A DNA stretch of 64,000 nucleotides, taken from Halovivax cerinus (lineage in GTDB: Archaea; Halobacteriota; Halobacteria; Halobacteriales; Natrialbaceae). This document shows positions 28,151 through 37,507 of the stretch, piece after piece. The stretch is from contig NZ_CP101824.1 of the NCBI RefSeq assembly GCF_024498195.1, positions 2,728,001-2,792,000 on the forward strand. Reading direction: 5' to 3'. Numbering within the stretch: the first letter of the stretch is position 1; the number at the start of each line of letters is the position of its first letter. A model generated the notes under the pieces. It did no database searches. It worked only from the letters and a program-made list of their open reading frames with translations, and was not told where the DNA came from. A program made the translations under genes and the position numbers.

Positions 28151-29203
28151 ATGACGACCCCCGAGGCACGCGAACAGGCGGTGCTCGAAGCGGTCCGGAA
28201 GCGGCGCGAACTCGTCAACGACGCGATCCCGGAGGAGTTACCGATCCGTCGTCCGGAGCGCCTCTACGAGGCCTCGCGGTACCTGCTCGACGCGGGTGGC
28301 AAGCGCCTCCGGCCGTCGGTGTTACTCGTCACGGCGGAGGCTCTCACCGACGTCGATCCGCTCACGGAGTCGTATCGGTCGTTCGAACCGCTCGACGATT
28401 CGTCGCCGATCGACATCCTGGCGGCAGCGATCAGCGTCGAAGTGATCCAGTCGTTCACCCTGATCCACGACGACATCATGGACGACGACGACCTTCGACG
28501 TGGCGTCCCGGCCGTCCATCGCGAGTACGACGTAGAGACGGCGATTCTCGCCGGCGACACGCTGTACTCGAAGGCGTTCGAGATCATGCTCGATACGGGC
28601 GCCGAGACGGACCGGATGGTCCGCGCGCTCGACGTCCTCGCGAACACCTGTACGCAGATCTGCGAGGGCCAGTCGCTCGACGTCCAGTTCGAGGAACGCG
28701 ACCGGGTCACGACCGACGAGTACCTGGAAATGGTCGAACAGAAGACGGCGGTCCTCTACGCAGCGTCGGCTGCCCTGCCCGCGGTCCTCCTCGGTGCCGA
28801 CGACGAGACCGTCGACGCGCTCTATGGCTACGGGCTCGACATCGGACGCGGGTTCCAGATCCACGACGACGTCCTCGATCTCACCGTCCCGAGCGAGACG
28901 CTCGGCAAACAACGCGGCAGCGACCTCGTCGAGAACAAACAGACCCTGATCACCGTCCACGCCCGCGAGCAGGGTGTGTCGGTCGACTCCCTCGTCGACA
29001 CGGACGACGTCGACGCCGTCACAGAAGCGGAGATCGACAGTGCCGTCGCCGAACTCGAAGCGGCAGGCAGCATCGAGTACGCCCGGGCGAAAGCCCACGA
29101 ACTCGTCTCGCAGGGCAAAGGTCGCCTCGACGTCCTTCCCGAGAACGAGGCCCGGACACTGCTCGAAACCCTCGCCGAGTATCTCGTCGAGCGCGGCTAC
29201 TGA
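28151..29203 (+). CDS. idsA: geranylgeranyl diphosphate synthase
   Basis: A 350-residue trans-prenyl transferase that builds the C20 chains of archaeal ether lipids. The first Asp-rich motif is DDIMD at 107-111 and the second is IHDDVLD near 236-242; the lysine/arginine pocket GGKRLRP lies at 49-55. A Phe at position 102, five residues before the first motif, is consistent with stopping at C20 as in Sulfolobus GGPP synthase. It is cotranscribed with the RNase J gene and lies downstream of mvk/ipk, so the isoprenoid genes are clustered. Confidence 0.94.
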   Translation: MTTPEAREQAVLEAVRKRRELVNDAIPEELPIRRPERLYEASRYLLDAGGKRLRPSVLLVTAEALTDVDPLTESYRSFEPLDDSSPIDILAAAISVEVIQSFTLIHDDIMDDDDLRRGVPAVHREYDVETAILAGDTLYSKAFEIMLDTGAETDRMVRALDVLANTCTQICEGQSLDVQFEERDRVTTDEYLEMVEQKTAVLYAASAALPAVLLGADDETVDALYGYGLDIGRGFQIHDDVLDLTVPSETLGKQRGSDLVENKQTLITVHAREQGVSVDSLVDTDDVDAVTEAEIDSAVAELEAAGSIEYARAKAHELVSQGKGRLDVLPENEARTLLETLAEYLVERGY

Positions 29204-29286
29204 GCCAGTACAGACCCGTTTTCGGCGCCGAATCGACGCTCGAAACGGAGCGTGGGTTTTTGTCCGCCAGGTCGGTACGTCCCGAC

Positions 29287-29886
29287 ATGACGCAACCGCA
29301 GGGTCCCAGATCACTCTCTCGCCGCACTCTACTCGCCGCTGGCCTGTCGGCCGGGATTACGGCCGTCGCCGGGTGCACCTCCCTGGTCGGAAACACGTCA
29401 GACGGGTCGACGTTCGACCCTGAGGAACCGTCCGACCCGCCGACGGGGACGCCGAACGAACTCCACTACGTGCTCGAAGAGCGAACGCCCCAGCACGAAC
29501 TCGACGTCGAGTCCATCTACGAGAGCGACGGTGATCTGATCGTCGAGTACTACTCCGACGCCGACGCGTCGGTGGACGAGAACGCGACCGGCGAGAACGC
29601 CTCGATCGTCGTCAGGGAAGGTGGACCGCTGTACAACTTCACGATGGAAGAGGCGGGCGTGATCGCCGAAGCGTTCAACCAGGTGTGCATCCAGTACGGC
29701 TCCGGCGACGAGTACGACATGCTCGTCGGGGAGCTCGTCAATCCACTGGAAAACCAGCCGTGGGGTTGGGGCGCCGAGACCGCCTGGTTCACAGAGTACA
29801 ACGCGGGCAACATCACGCGAACCGACGTCGTTCAGCGAATGGGTCAGTACGTCGTCTACGAGGAAGACGTGACGGCGAGCGAGTAG
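29287..29886 (+). CDS. secreted lipoprotein with Tat signal, function unknown
   Basis: A 199-residue protein with a twin-arginine signal LSRRTLLAAGLSAG and a lipobox ending AVAGC, Cys30, so a Tat-exported, lipid-anchored surface protein of the haloarchaeal kind. The mature part is acidic, with a short Thr/Pro/Asp linker and a domain of about 140 residues without known motifs. The start at 29287 puts the twin arginines at 12-13. It lies alone between idsA and the convergent VWA lipoprotein gene. Confidence 0.8.
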   Translation: MTQPQGPRSLSRRTLLAAGLSAGITAVAGCTSLVGNTSDGSTFDPEEPSDPPTGTPNELHYVLEERTPQHELDVESIYESDGDLIVEYYSDADASVDENATGENASIVVREGGPLYNFTMEEAGVIAEAFNQVCIQYGSGDEYDMLVGELVNPLENQPWGWGAETAWFTEYNAGNITRTDVVQRMGQYVVYEEDVTASE

Positions 29887-29990
29887 TGATGCAGACGCTT
29901 CTAGTGAGCGTCCACGCCGTTCGGTACATCCCCAATCGCCGAACCAGCGGTCGGGCGCGGACGTCCGTGGCCGAGTTGTCGAGAGCGATT

Positions 29991-30034
29991 GGAGCCGAGC
30001 GGTTCGGTAGCGTGATCGGAGCCGAGCGGTTCGG
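29991..30034 (+). repeat. 17-bp direct repeat (two copies, 27-bp period)
   Basis: GGAGCCGAGCGGTTCGG occurs exactly at 29991-30007 and again at 30018-30034, between two convergent genes. Flanking bases are partly repeated too. It may mark a small duplication. Confidence 0.8.
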
Positions 30035-30057
30035 CCGGAACCTACCGTCCCTCTCGA

Positions 30058-31719
30058 TCAGTCGGTGGGTGGCGAGACGGTAGTGGCGCTCTCGTTGGTT
30101 CCGACGGCCGTCTCTCCGTCGGCGGAGGTCTCGAGGATCGTCGCCATCGTCTCGAGTTCCTGATCGAGCGCGTCGTCACCGATGGCGTCAGCTTCGGCGG
30201 AGAAGTACGACCGGAACGTCGCGAACCGCTCGACGTACGCCGGCGAGAGTCGTAAGTCGGTCGACTGGCGTTCCCACTCACCGAGGGCCACCGTCTCGGA
30301 CTCGTCGATCCCCGCGTCGGGTGGGTCCGGGTCGTCGCCTGCGAGTGTGGCGCGTTCGTACTCGATCCAGTGCTGTGTGAGCGTGGCGTATCGAGTGAGC
30401 AGGACGGCCTTCCGGACGCTGTCGGTCTCGAAGTACTCCGGTTGGCGATCGTCGAATCGGAGGTGTTCGGTCGTCTCGTGGCGTTCGCCCGACCGGTCCT
30501 CGTAACTCGCCGTCAGTTCCAGTGTCGATTCGTCCCCCGTTCGATTCAGTTGTAGCAGGATGACTCCACCCCTGCTGGCGCCGTCCTCTGTGGGGGAGGG
30601 AAACAGCGTGTTGACCGACATGAGCTCGCCGGTCGCGTCGTCGGCGTCGGGTGAGCCGTAGACGGATTCGATCTCGTATCCCGGGGCGTCCAGGGTGAGC
30701 TCTAGGTCGTAGACCATCGGCGTGACCATGTAGGCGAACTCCTCGCCCATCCGCTCCTCGAAGCGCTCGGCGGCGTGGACGCTGTAATAGTTCGCCCCGC
30801 GAACGGCCGTGATCGCGTCGACCAGTTCGGAGTTGAAGTCCAGTCCGACGCCGACGAACGTCGAGTGAATCCCGCGGTCGGCGTCGGCGTCGAGACGCGA
30901 TTCGAGCCCGTCGGCGCTCGTCTCCCCGATGTTCGGCATCGCGTCGGTCAGGTAGACGACGCGAGTGTCGTAGCCCTCCTCGCCGACGTGCCCCTCGGCG
31001 AGCCCGCGTGCCCGGTCCATTCCCGCTTCGAGATCGGTCCCGCCGCCGGCCCGGATCGACTGGACGTCGTCCGCGAGGGCTGTTCTATCGCGGTCGCCCA
31101 TCCGGTCTAGCGGTACGACGGTGTCGGCCCCGCTGTCGAACGTGACGAGTCCGAAGCGGTCGTCGGCCTCGAGCTGGTCGGTGAGCGCGACGACGGCGTC
31201 GGTCGCCGCGTCCATCTTCGGTTTCGTCTTCCGGTCCTCTGCCGCCGTCTCGTTGTCGGCCGTTCTTGGGCCGTCGTAGTAATACTCGGCCATCGGCGAC
31301 GACATCGACCCGGACGTGTCGAGCACGACCACGAGGTTGAGCCGTTCGCGTTCGAAGTCGGAGGCGTTCAGGTTGGAATTCAGTCCGACGGAGAGGTACG
31401 GTTCCGTCTCGTTCGAGAGCGGATCGGCCGTGACGGCGCGGCTGTAGGCCGGACAGAACGACTCGTCACACTCGTGATCACCCGTTTCGAAGTAATAGTC
31501 GTAGTACAGTCCCTCGTGCGTGATGTCCGTGGTAGTCGGGAGGTACCCCGATTCGACGTTCTCACGAAACGCGTCAGCATCTTGTGCACCACCGACCGCG
31601 TACCCGAGGTCGTTGCCACCGGCGTCGCTCTGGAGTCCGCCGTACGAACAGCCCGCCAGTACCACCACGACCACGAGCGTGAGCGCCATGGGTCCGCGCT
31701 CGCGAGCCAATCGCACCAT
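30058..31719 (-). CDS. VWA-domain lipoprotein (YfbK-like)
   Basis: A 553-residue surface lipoprotein. The signal MVRLARERGPMALTLVVVVVLAGC has a lipobox with Cys24 but no twin arginines, so Sec export or an atypical signal. An N-terminal region with YLPTTTDITHEGLYYDYYF precedes a von Willebrand factor A domain whose MIDAS motif is VVLDTSGSMSS. The rest resembles the bacterial YfbK group. Metal-dependent adhesion or complex assembly outside the cell is likely. ATG at 31719 is favoured; a GTG at 31725 is an alternative. A strong TATA (31738-31752) lies about 26 nt upstream. Confidence 0.85.
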   Translation of the reverse strand: MVRLARERGPMALTLVVVVVLAGCSYGGLQSDAGGNDLGYAVGGAQDADAFRENVESGYLPTTTDITHEGLYYDYYFETGDHECDESFCPAYSRAVTADPLSNETEPYLSVGLNSNLNASDFERERLNLVVVLDTSGSMSSPMAEYYYDGPRTADNETAAEDRKTKPKMDAATDAVVALTDQLEADDRFGLVTFDSGADTVVPLDRMGDRDRTALADDVQSIRAGGGTDLEAGMDRARGLAEGHVGEEGYDTRVVYLTDAMPNIGETSADGLESRLDADADRGIHSTFVGVGLDFNSELVDAITAVRGANYYSVHAAERFEERMGEEFAYMVTPMVYDLELTLDAPGYEIESVYGSPDADDATGELMSVNTLFPSPTEDGASRGGVILLQLNRTGDESTLELTASYEDRSGERHETTEHLRFDDRQPEYFETDSVRKAVLLTRYATLTQHWIEYERATLAGDDPDPPDAGIDESETVALGEWERQSTDLRLSPAYVERFATFRSYFSAEADAIGDDALDQELETMATILETSADGETAVGTNESATTVSPPTD

Positions 31720-31737
31720 ACACACTCTTCAAAGACG

Positions 31738-31752
31738 ATATACTAATATATT
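31738..31752 (-). promoter_or_regulatory. TATA box of the VWA lipoprotein gene
   Basis: The minus strand reads ATATATTAGTATAT about 26 nt upstream of the ATG at 31719, an unusually AT-rich promoter that implies a leaderless and perhaps highly expressed transcript. Confidence 0.6.
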
Positions 31753-31859
31753 CTCCTGGGTGAAAAATCGACTACACCCGATAGCTGGGTGCGCGTTCGG
31801 TCCGACCGGCCGGTCGAACATCGCGGCTGTTTTGATGGCTCCCCCTAAACTGACGGCTA

Positions 31860-33578
31860 ATGGACGAGGAGGTACGCGAACGCGTCGAGCGCGAGGTCGA
31901 AAAGCACGCGCTGTTGAACGCTGTCAAGCACGAGAGCGACGCGAACGTCGGGGCGATCATGGGGCCGCTCATGGGGGACAATCCGGACTTCCGTCCCCAC
32001 GGCGACGAGATTCCAGGGATCGCAGGCCCGATAGTGAACGAGGTGAACGACCTCTCCCACGAGGAGCGTCGTGACCGCATCGCCGAACTGGCCCCAGAGG
32101 AACTGGCCGAGATCGAAGCCGAGGACGAGGAGGACGAGTGGGACCTGCCCGCGCTCCCGAACGCCGAGGACGTCGAGGAGGTTCGGATGCGCTGTGCGCC
32201 GAATCCGAACGGGCCGTGGCACGTGGGCCACGCGCGGATGCCCGCGGTCATCGGCACCTACCGAGAGCGCTACGACGGCTGGTTCTGCGTCAGGTTCGAC
32301 GACACCGACCCGGAGACGAAGCGCCCCGATCTGAACGCGTACGACGACATTCTCGAGGACGTCGAGTACCTCGGGTTCGAACCGGACGCCGTCTACCGGG
32401 CCAGCGACCGCGTCGAGACCTACTACGACCACGCCCGGGAACTGATCGAACTGGACGGTGCCTACACCTGCTCGTGTTCCGGCGAAACGTTCAGCGAGCT
32501 GAAAAACGACGGGACGGCCTGTCCGCATCGCGAGAAAGACCCGGCGACAGTCCGTCAGGAGTTCGAGGCGATGGTCGATGGGGAGTACGAGAGCGGCGAG
32601 ATGGTTCTGCGGGTCAAGACCGACATCGACCACAAGAATCCGGCCCTGCGCGACTTCGTCGCCTTCCGGATGATCGATACGCCCCATCCCCGCGACGTGG
32701 CCAGCGACTACCGATGCTGGCCGATGCTGGACTTCCAGTCCGGTATCGACGACCACCTGCTCGGCGTCACGCACATCATCCGGGGTATCGACCTGCAGGA
32801 CTCCGCGAAGAAACAGCGCTTCGTCTACGACTACTTCGAGTGGGAGTACCCCGAGGTCGTCCACTGGGGGCACGTCCAGTTAGACGCCTACGACGTCCCG
32901 ATGAGCACTTCGTCGATCAAGGAGTCGATCGACGCCGGCGAACTGGACGGCTGGGACGACCCACGGGCTCCAACGCTCGCGAGCCTTCGGCGACGGGGAA
33001 TCCGGGGCGAGGCGATAACGGACGCGATGGTCGGACTCGGCACCTCGACGTCGAACGTCGATCTGGCGATGAGCACCATCTACGCGAACAACCGGGAGCG
33101 AATCGACGACGAGAGCGACCGCTACTTCTTCGTCCGCGACGGCACCGAGGTCCAGCTCGGCGGAAGCCCGCCCGGGGAAGCGAACCCGCCGCTGCATCCC
33201 GATCACGAGGACCGCGGCGTCCGGGAGATCCCCGTCGGCGACACCGTTCTCGTGGAACCCGCGGATCTGCCCGACCGCGAGGGCCGCCTCTGGCTGAAGG
33301 GGTTAGGTTGCTTCCGCTACACCCGGGACGCGCTGCAGTACTCCGGCGAGGACATCGAGGTCGTGAGGGACGGCGACGTCGAGGTCGTCCACTGGGTTCC
33401 CGCGGACGACGCCGTCGCCGTCCGGATGCGAACGATGGAGGGTGACGTTTCGGGCCACGCCGAACCCGGCGTCGCCGACCTGGCGCCGGACGAGACGGTC
33501 CAGTTCGTCCGCGTCGGCTACGCCCGGATCGACCGCCACGACGACGGAGAGACGGTCGCGTACTTCTCACACCCGTAA
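31860..33578 (+). CDS. gltX: glutamyl-tRNA synthetase (archaeal type)
   Basis: A 572-residue class I synthetase charging tRNA-Glu (and, in archaea, also tRNA-Gln for later amidation). An archaeal N-terminal helical domain (1-~95) precedes the catalytic domain with the HIGH-like PNGPWHVGHA at 116-125 and a KMSKS-like PMSTSS near 345; the Lys-rich consensus is poorly kept, as usual in this family. The C-terminal beta-barrels bind the anticodon. Length matches haloarchaeal homologues. A tRNA-Glu gene lies about 9 kb downstream. Confidence 0.95.
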   Translation: MDEEVRERVEREVEKHALLNAVKHESDANVGAIMGPLMGDNPDFRPHGDEIPGIAGPIVNEVNDLSHEERRDRIAELAPEELAEIEAEDEEDEWDLPALPNAEDVEEVRMRCAPNPNGPWHVGHARMPAVIGTYRERYDGWFCVRFDDTDPETKRPDLNAYDDILEDVEYLGFEPDAVYRASDRVETYYDHARELIELDGAYTCSCSGETFSELKNDGTACPHREKDPATVRQEFEAMVDGEYESGEMVLRVKTDIDHKNPALRDFVAFRMIDTPHPRDVASDYRCWPMLDFQSGIDDHLLGVTHIIRGIDLQDSAKKQRFVYDYFEWEYPEVVHWGHVQLDAYDVPMSTSSIKESIDAGELDGWDDPRAPTLASLRRRGIRGEAITDAMVGLGTSTSNVDLAMSTIYANNRERIDDESDRYFFVRDGTEVQLGGSPPGEANPPLHPDHEDRGVREIPVGDTVLVEPADLPDREGRLWLKGLGCFRYTRDALQYSGEDIEVVRDGDVEVVHWVPADDAVAVRMRTMEGDVSGHAEPGVADLAPDETVQFVRVGYARIDRHDDGETVAYFSHP

Positions 33579-33666
33579 GAAAACGGCGTGGAGACGAACG
33601 CTCGCCACGCTGGAGCGTGACGATGCCCCGTCCCCGGGTGGACTCAATCGCGGGTCTCTTCGACGG

Positions 33667-33831
33667 TCAGCCCAGCAGGTCGTCGCTCCCGTCCGGTCGC
33701 GGGTCGGCGACGACACCCTCCTGACGGCCGAGAACGCGAGCGTGGGCCGCACAGACGAGGCGATTCTCGGCCCACGGGATGTGGAGTTCCACGACGGCGG
33801 GCCGCTCGCAGTCGTCTTCGGCGCAGTCCAT
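33667..33831 (-). CDS. 54-residue cysteine microprotein (putative zinc finger)
   Basis: A short minus-strand frame from ATG at 33831 to TGA at 33667. It encodes 54 residues with Cys3, Cys8, Cys27 and His30, spaced C-x4-C-x18-C-x2-H, which fits a small zinc-binding module; the core reads AVVELHIPWAENRLVCAAH. Third positions are strongly G/C, and the acidic C-terminus fits a halophilic protein. It is convergent with gltX and divergent from the SDR gene. I believe similar unnamed haloarchaeal proteins exist, but no function is known to me. Confidence 0.7.
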   Translation of the reverse strand: MDCAEDDCERPAVVELHIPWAENRLVCAAHARVLGRQEGVVADPRPDGSDDLLG

Positions 33832-33938
33832 GGCGACTCTCGCGGGGCCGGCGAGTAGGATTTTTCGGTCCTGGCAGGCACGCGTCCCTGCCGTCCAGAA
33901 TCGACCGGGTTATGGTGTCCGGGGCAAAGGACGAGACG

Positions 33939-34727
33939 ATGACACGCGGCGCGATCGTCGTCGGTGCGTCGTCGGGCATCGGTGCGGCTCTCGCCCGCCG
34001 ACTCGCCGCGGATGGGTACGAACTCGGGCTGGCCGCCCGTCGAACGGATCGGCTGACCGAACTCGGCGAGGAACTCCCGACGCAGGCGTACGTCGCGACG
34101 ATGGACGTGACCGACACCGACGCGGCTCGCGAGGCCTTCGACGACCTCACGGCGGCGATGGACCGCGTCGAACTCGTCGTACTCTCGGCCGGCGTCGGGT
34201 CGATCAACCGCGAGCTGGAGTGGCCGCCCGAACGCGAGACGATCGCGGTGAACGTACGCGGATTCACGGCCCTGGCGACGGCGGCGATCGAGTACTTCGA
34301 GCGCGGACGGAGTGGGCCGACCGCCGATTCTGAGACCGCGACTCGTCGTGCACACTCGTCCGATCCGCCGATAGACGGCCACCTCGTCGGTATCTCCTCC
34401 GTCGCCGCGGGGTTCGGTAGTCCCGACGCCCCGGCGTACAACGCCTCGAAGGCGTTCGTGAGTCGGTACCTGGAGGGGCTTCGTCACCGCCAGTCTACAC
34501 GACTCGCCGACGTCGCCATCACGACGGTCGAACCCGGATTCGTCGACACTGACATGGCCCTCGGCGATGACCTCTTCTGGCTGTGTTCGCCGGAGACGGC
34601 CGCCGATCGGATCCACTGGGCGATCGAGAACCGGCGAAGACACGTCTACGTCACGCGCCGGTGGCGCCTGATCGCCTGGCTGTTCGCGATACTCCCGGAA
34701 TCCATCGCTCGACGGCTCCTGACGTAG
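33939..34727 (+). CDS. short-chain dehydrogenase/reductase
   Basis: A 262-residue SDR. The Rossmann cofactor loop GASSGIG lies near 8-14, the catalytic Ser in GISSVAAG and the YNASK motif (Tyr and Lys) follow near 150-180. The basic RRTDRL after strand 2 suggests NADPH preference. A 20-residue charged insert (ADSETATRRAHSS) interrupts the domain before the catalytic Ser. The start at 33939 is nine codons after an upstream ATG and fits a TATA-like GGGTTATGG at 33907-33915. Substrate unknown. Confidence 0.85.
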   Translation: MTRGAIVVGASSGIGAALARRLAADGYELGLAARRTDRLTELGEELPTQAYVATMDVTDTDAAREAFDDLTAAMDRVELVVLSAGVGSINRELEWPPERETIAVNVRGFTALATAAIEYFERGRSGPTADSETATRRAHSSDPPIDGHLVGISSVAAGFGSPDAPAYNASKAFVSRYLEGLRHRQSTRLADVAITTVEPGFVDTDMALGDDLFWLCSPETAADRIHWAIENRRRHVYVTRRWRLIAWLFAILPESIARRLLT

Positions 34728-34751
34728 TGGTGGCACTCGCTCGTCGTGGAT

Positions 34752-37073
34752 TCACTCGTCGTGGAATCGGTCACGGAGGTCTCGAACGAGATGGGCAGCC
34801 GCGTCGCCGACGAGCGTCGAATCCGTTCCGTAGTGATCGACGAGCGGACAGAGCGCGTCGCCGAACGATCGCATGCACTGGCCCGGAGAGTGGTACCCGA
34901 GTTCGGCAGCGACCTCGGGCCAGGGTCGAGCCTGGAGTCCGCGACGAACGAAGAGCCGGTCGGCCCTGGTCGACGGGACCGCCGTGTCGAGGGTCGGCTG
35001 TTCGATCAGGTACCGCACCAGCACGGGTCGAAACGGGCCCGGATCGACGTCGAACAGCCCAGGACCGTACGCGGCGCCGGCGATCAGTCGCCAGTCGTGT
35101 TCGTCATGGGGGAGCGGTGGTGCGGCGTCGGTCGGGATCGAACGAAGGATCGCCCTCGCGGTGTCGGCGTCGAGGTCGCCGAGTGCGTCACCGAGGACTG
35201 CGGGTACACGGGCGGCGAATCTGCGGGCGTGTCGGTCTCGCAGCGAGCGGCCCGCGTCACTCGTCGGGTGGAGGACGATAGCGGAGTACGCTCCGCTACG
35301 GTCGTTCCGAGTCGTCGAGGTGTGGATCGCGCCGTAGTCGTTCCGCTGCCAGAAGCGAAGTAGGTCCGGCGTCGCGCCGAATCCCGACCCCAGCCAGTCG
35401 ACGTCGTCGGCGCACTCCTCGTGTATCTTCGCGAGGAGGTGCGACCCGAGGCCCCGGGAACGGACGGCGTGATGGGTCGCGATCCGCACGATCCGGTACC
35501 CCACGGTCTCACCGGCCGACTCGTCCCTGAGCTGGCTCGTCAGGACGTCGGGGAGCATGTTTCCCCTGATCCGAGCGCCCTCGTACATCTCCGCGCGGGT
35601 CTCGGCGTCGAGTCCGCCCTCCCGTGCGAGCAGTGCCACGGCGACGACGTGACCGTCGTGTTCGAGCGTGCGGACGGTCACGTTCGGAGCGTCGAGCAGT
35701 CGCGCGAGGTCCGTCGGTTCGGTCCGGTAGTGCGCCAGGACGAGCAAGCCGAACGTCTCTCTGAGGCGGTGTTCGTCGCCGACGAGCGTCTCCGGGTCCG
35801 GACGCTCGTACGTGACGGATTCCGGCGTGGCGTCGGCGACGAGCGGGTCGACTGGCGGGCCGGCGTCGAGTGCGAGAACGCGGAACGCCCAGGTTTCGAT
35901 GGGGTCGCCGGCGGCGTACCGGATCGGTTCGACGAGCGACAGTGCCGTCACGTCGTGGGGCGCGTCGTCGAGTCGATCACGGAACCTGACGGCGAATCCG
36001 CGCCCCGTTCCTTCGTAGCCGTGGACGGTCGTGGCGTAGGCGACCTGGTCTGCGGCGAGCGTGGTCTCGAGGATCGAGACCGGAAGCGTGGCGGCCTCGT
36101 CGACGATCACGACGTCGGGTTCGTCGATCCACGCGTCCACGTTACTCGCCGGTTCGAACCGCACGCGACCGCCGGTGTCCGTTCGGACGGGTATCGCTTC
36201 GGACGCGTCACGACCGGACGACGGATCGGTCTCTTCGGGTTCGCTCTCCCCGACGAGTTCGCGGGCCCGAGCGAACACCTCGCCGCAGCCGTCGGCTGAC
36301 TGCGCCGTGACCGCCACGTCGAGACCCGATAGCGCCAGCGCTCCGGCAGCGAGACCCGCCGCGCTCGACTTGCCGCGGCCCCGATCGGCCTCGAGGACGA
36401 TGGCTCGCGATCCGACGTCGGCGTCGCGAAACGGTTCGAACGCCGCGACCGCCTCACGCTGATCGGCCGTCAGGCACGCCTCGTAGGCCGTGTCGGGAAA
36501 GTCACCGGTGACCGCGTCGGATGGTTGCGACGGCTCGACCTCCAGCCGCGGTGCGGGGTGGATCAGCCCGTCTCGACGGACCCGGTCGTCGTCGACGTCG
36601 ACGATCGCGATGCCAGGGTGGCGCCTGAGCGTCTCGACGAGGCGACGTCGAAAGTGTCCGGTGACCGATTCGACCGCGACGGGTGGTGCTGCGAGCGTTT
36701 CGTCGAAGGCGTCTCGCGTCTCCGGCCAGTCGTCGAGCGGCGGCGCGATGAGGACGAGGAGTCCCCCGCCGTCGACTGCCCCGACGACACTCCCGAGCGC
36801 GTTCGGTCGGAGTGCCTGGTGCGTGTCGATCGCGATCACCTCTCGCGTGGTACCGAGGAGGCGATTCGCGGTCGACTGCGAACGGTACTCACAGCGGAGT
36901 CGGTCTTCGGGACCGACGAGCGTCGTGTCTCCGATCGATACTGAGAGCGCGTCGAGCACTGCTTCGAGGTGCCTGTAGCCAGCCTCTCTGTCACCGGTGA
37001 GCACGAGGAGCCGCCGTTCGTCGACGGGCTTCGCGTCGGTACGGAGTGCCTTCGCGACCGACACCGAGTGCAT
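34752..37073 (-). CDS. tmcA: tRNA(Met) cytidine acetyltransferase
   Basis: A 773-residue TmcA/Kre33-type enzyme that makes N4-acetylcytidine in tRNA and rRNA using acetyl-CoA and ATP. Domains in order: an N-terminal DUF1726-like part (1-~190), a helicase-like ATPase with Walker A EADRGRGKSS near 228-237 and DEAATLP motif near 325, a GNAT acetyltransferase region (about 420-560, with IATHHAVRSRGLGSHLL) and a C-terminal tail. The start at 37073 (MHSVSVAKAL) is preferred because the 89 upstream codons lack coding character. It is convergent with the SDR gene. Confidence 0.93.
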   Translation of the reverse strand: MHSVSVAKALRTDAKPVDERRLLVLTGDREAGYRHLEAVLDALSVSIGDTTLVGPEDRLRCEYRSQSTANRLLGTTREVIAIDTHQALRPNALGSVVGAVDGGGLLVLIAPPLDDWPETRDAFDETLAAPPVAVESVTGHFRRRLVETLRRHPGIAIVDVDDDRVRRDGLIHPAPRLEVEPSQPSDAVTGDFPDTAYEACLTADQREAVAAFEPFRDADVGSRAIVLEADRGRGKSSAAGLAAGALALSGLDVAVTAQSADGCGEVFARARELVGESEPEETDPSSGRDASEAIPVRTDTGGRVRFEPASNVDAWIDEPDVVIVDEAATLPVSILETTLAADQVAYATTVHGYEGTGRGFAVRFRDRLDDAPHDVTALSLVEPIRYAAGDPIETWAFRVLALDAGPPVDPLVADATPESVTYERPDPETLVGDEHRLRETFGLLVLAHYRTEPTDLARLLDAPNVTVRTLEHDGHVVAVALLAREGGLDAETRAEMYEGARIRGNMLPDVLTSQLRDESAGETVGYRIVRIATHHAVRSRGLGSHLLAKIHEECADDVDWLGSGFGATPDLLRFWQRNDYGAIHTSTTRNDRSGAYSAIVLHPTSDAGRSLRDRHARRFAARVPAVLGDALGDLDADTARAILRSIPTDAAPPLPHDEHDWRLIAGAAYGPGLFDVDPGPFRPVLVRYLIEQPTLDTAVPSTRADRLFVRRGLQARPWPEVAAELGYHSPGQCMRSFGDALCPLVDHYGTDSTLVGDAAAHLVRDLRDRFHDE

Positions 37074-37361
37074 ACCCGACCCGTCGCACCCGCGTGGGGT
37101 AACTCCACCGTTCCGCACGGTCGGTCGGCCACCACCGATGCCGAGCGATCGGACCGGTGGACCGAGCGGATGGTCCGAATGCTGCGCTCGATCGACGGCC
37201 CTTCCGGGCACATTCGAACCGAACCGACGGTGGTGCGGTTGGACACCGATATCGTGATCGTAACGGGACACGTCTTCACGTCCCTCCCTATCTCGACCCG
37301 ACGCTCTCGGGCGACCGTTCGACGTGCGCATCGGTGTCACCCCGAATTTCGTTTGAACACG

Positions 37362-37369
37362 CTTTTATG
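37362..37369 (+). promoter_or_regulatory. TATA box of rpl7ae
   Basis: CTTTTATG predicts a start near 37391-37394, so the mRNA would have a leader of about 130 nt. Most transcripts here appear leaderless, which makes this one stand out. Confidence 0.55.
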
Positions 37370-37409
37370 GGGGGCACCGTTACTCAAGCCTACACCCTAC
37401 GCGGGGTTG

Positions 37410-37505
37410 ATGATGCTCCTAGCCGCACAGGAACTCCGCCGGAACGTGATTCCGGAACGGGGCACCCAGCGCCCCACCGGCAGGGGAGCGCGAGCCCGCG
37501 CGTAG
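37410..37505 (+). CDS. possible 31-residue upstream frame in the rpl7ae leader
   Basis: ATG at 37410 (another at 37413) opens a frame of 31 codons ending in TAG at 37503-37505, just before the Shine-Dalgarno of rpl7ae. Its product would be basic (many Arg). It may be chance, or a short leader peptide whose translation affects the leader fold. No further support is visible. Confidence 0.2.
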   Translation: MMLLAAQELRRNVIPERGTQRPTGRGARARA

Positions 37506-37507
37506 GA

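Noticed and set aside
33567-34736. Long minus-strand frame across the SDR gene
   Set aside because: Shadow of the SDR gene, whose cofactor and catalytic motifs are intact on the plus strand.
36969-37505. 178-residue plus-strand frame before rpl7ae
   Set aside because: Mostly antisense to the tmcA start; only the last 31 codons are noted as a possible leader frame.
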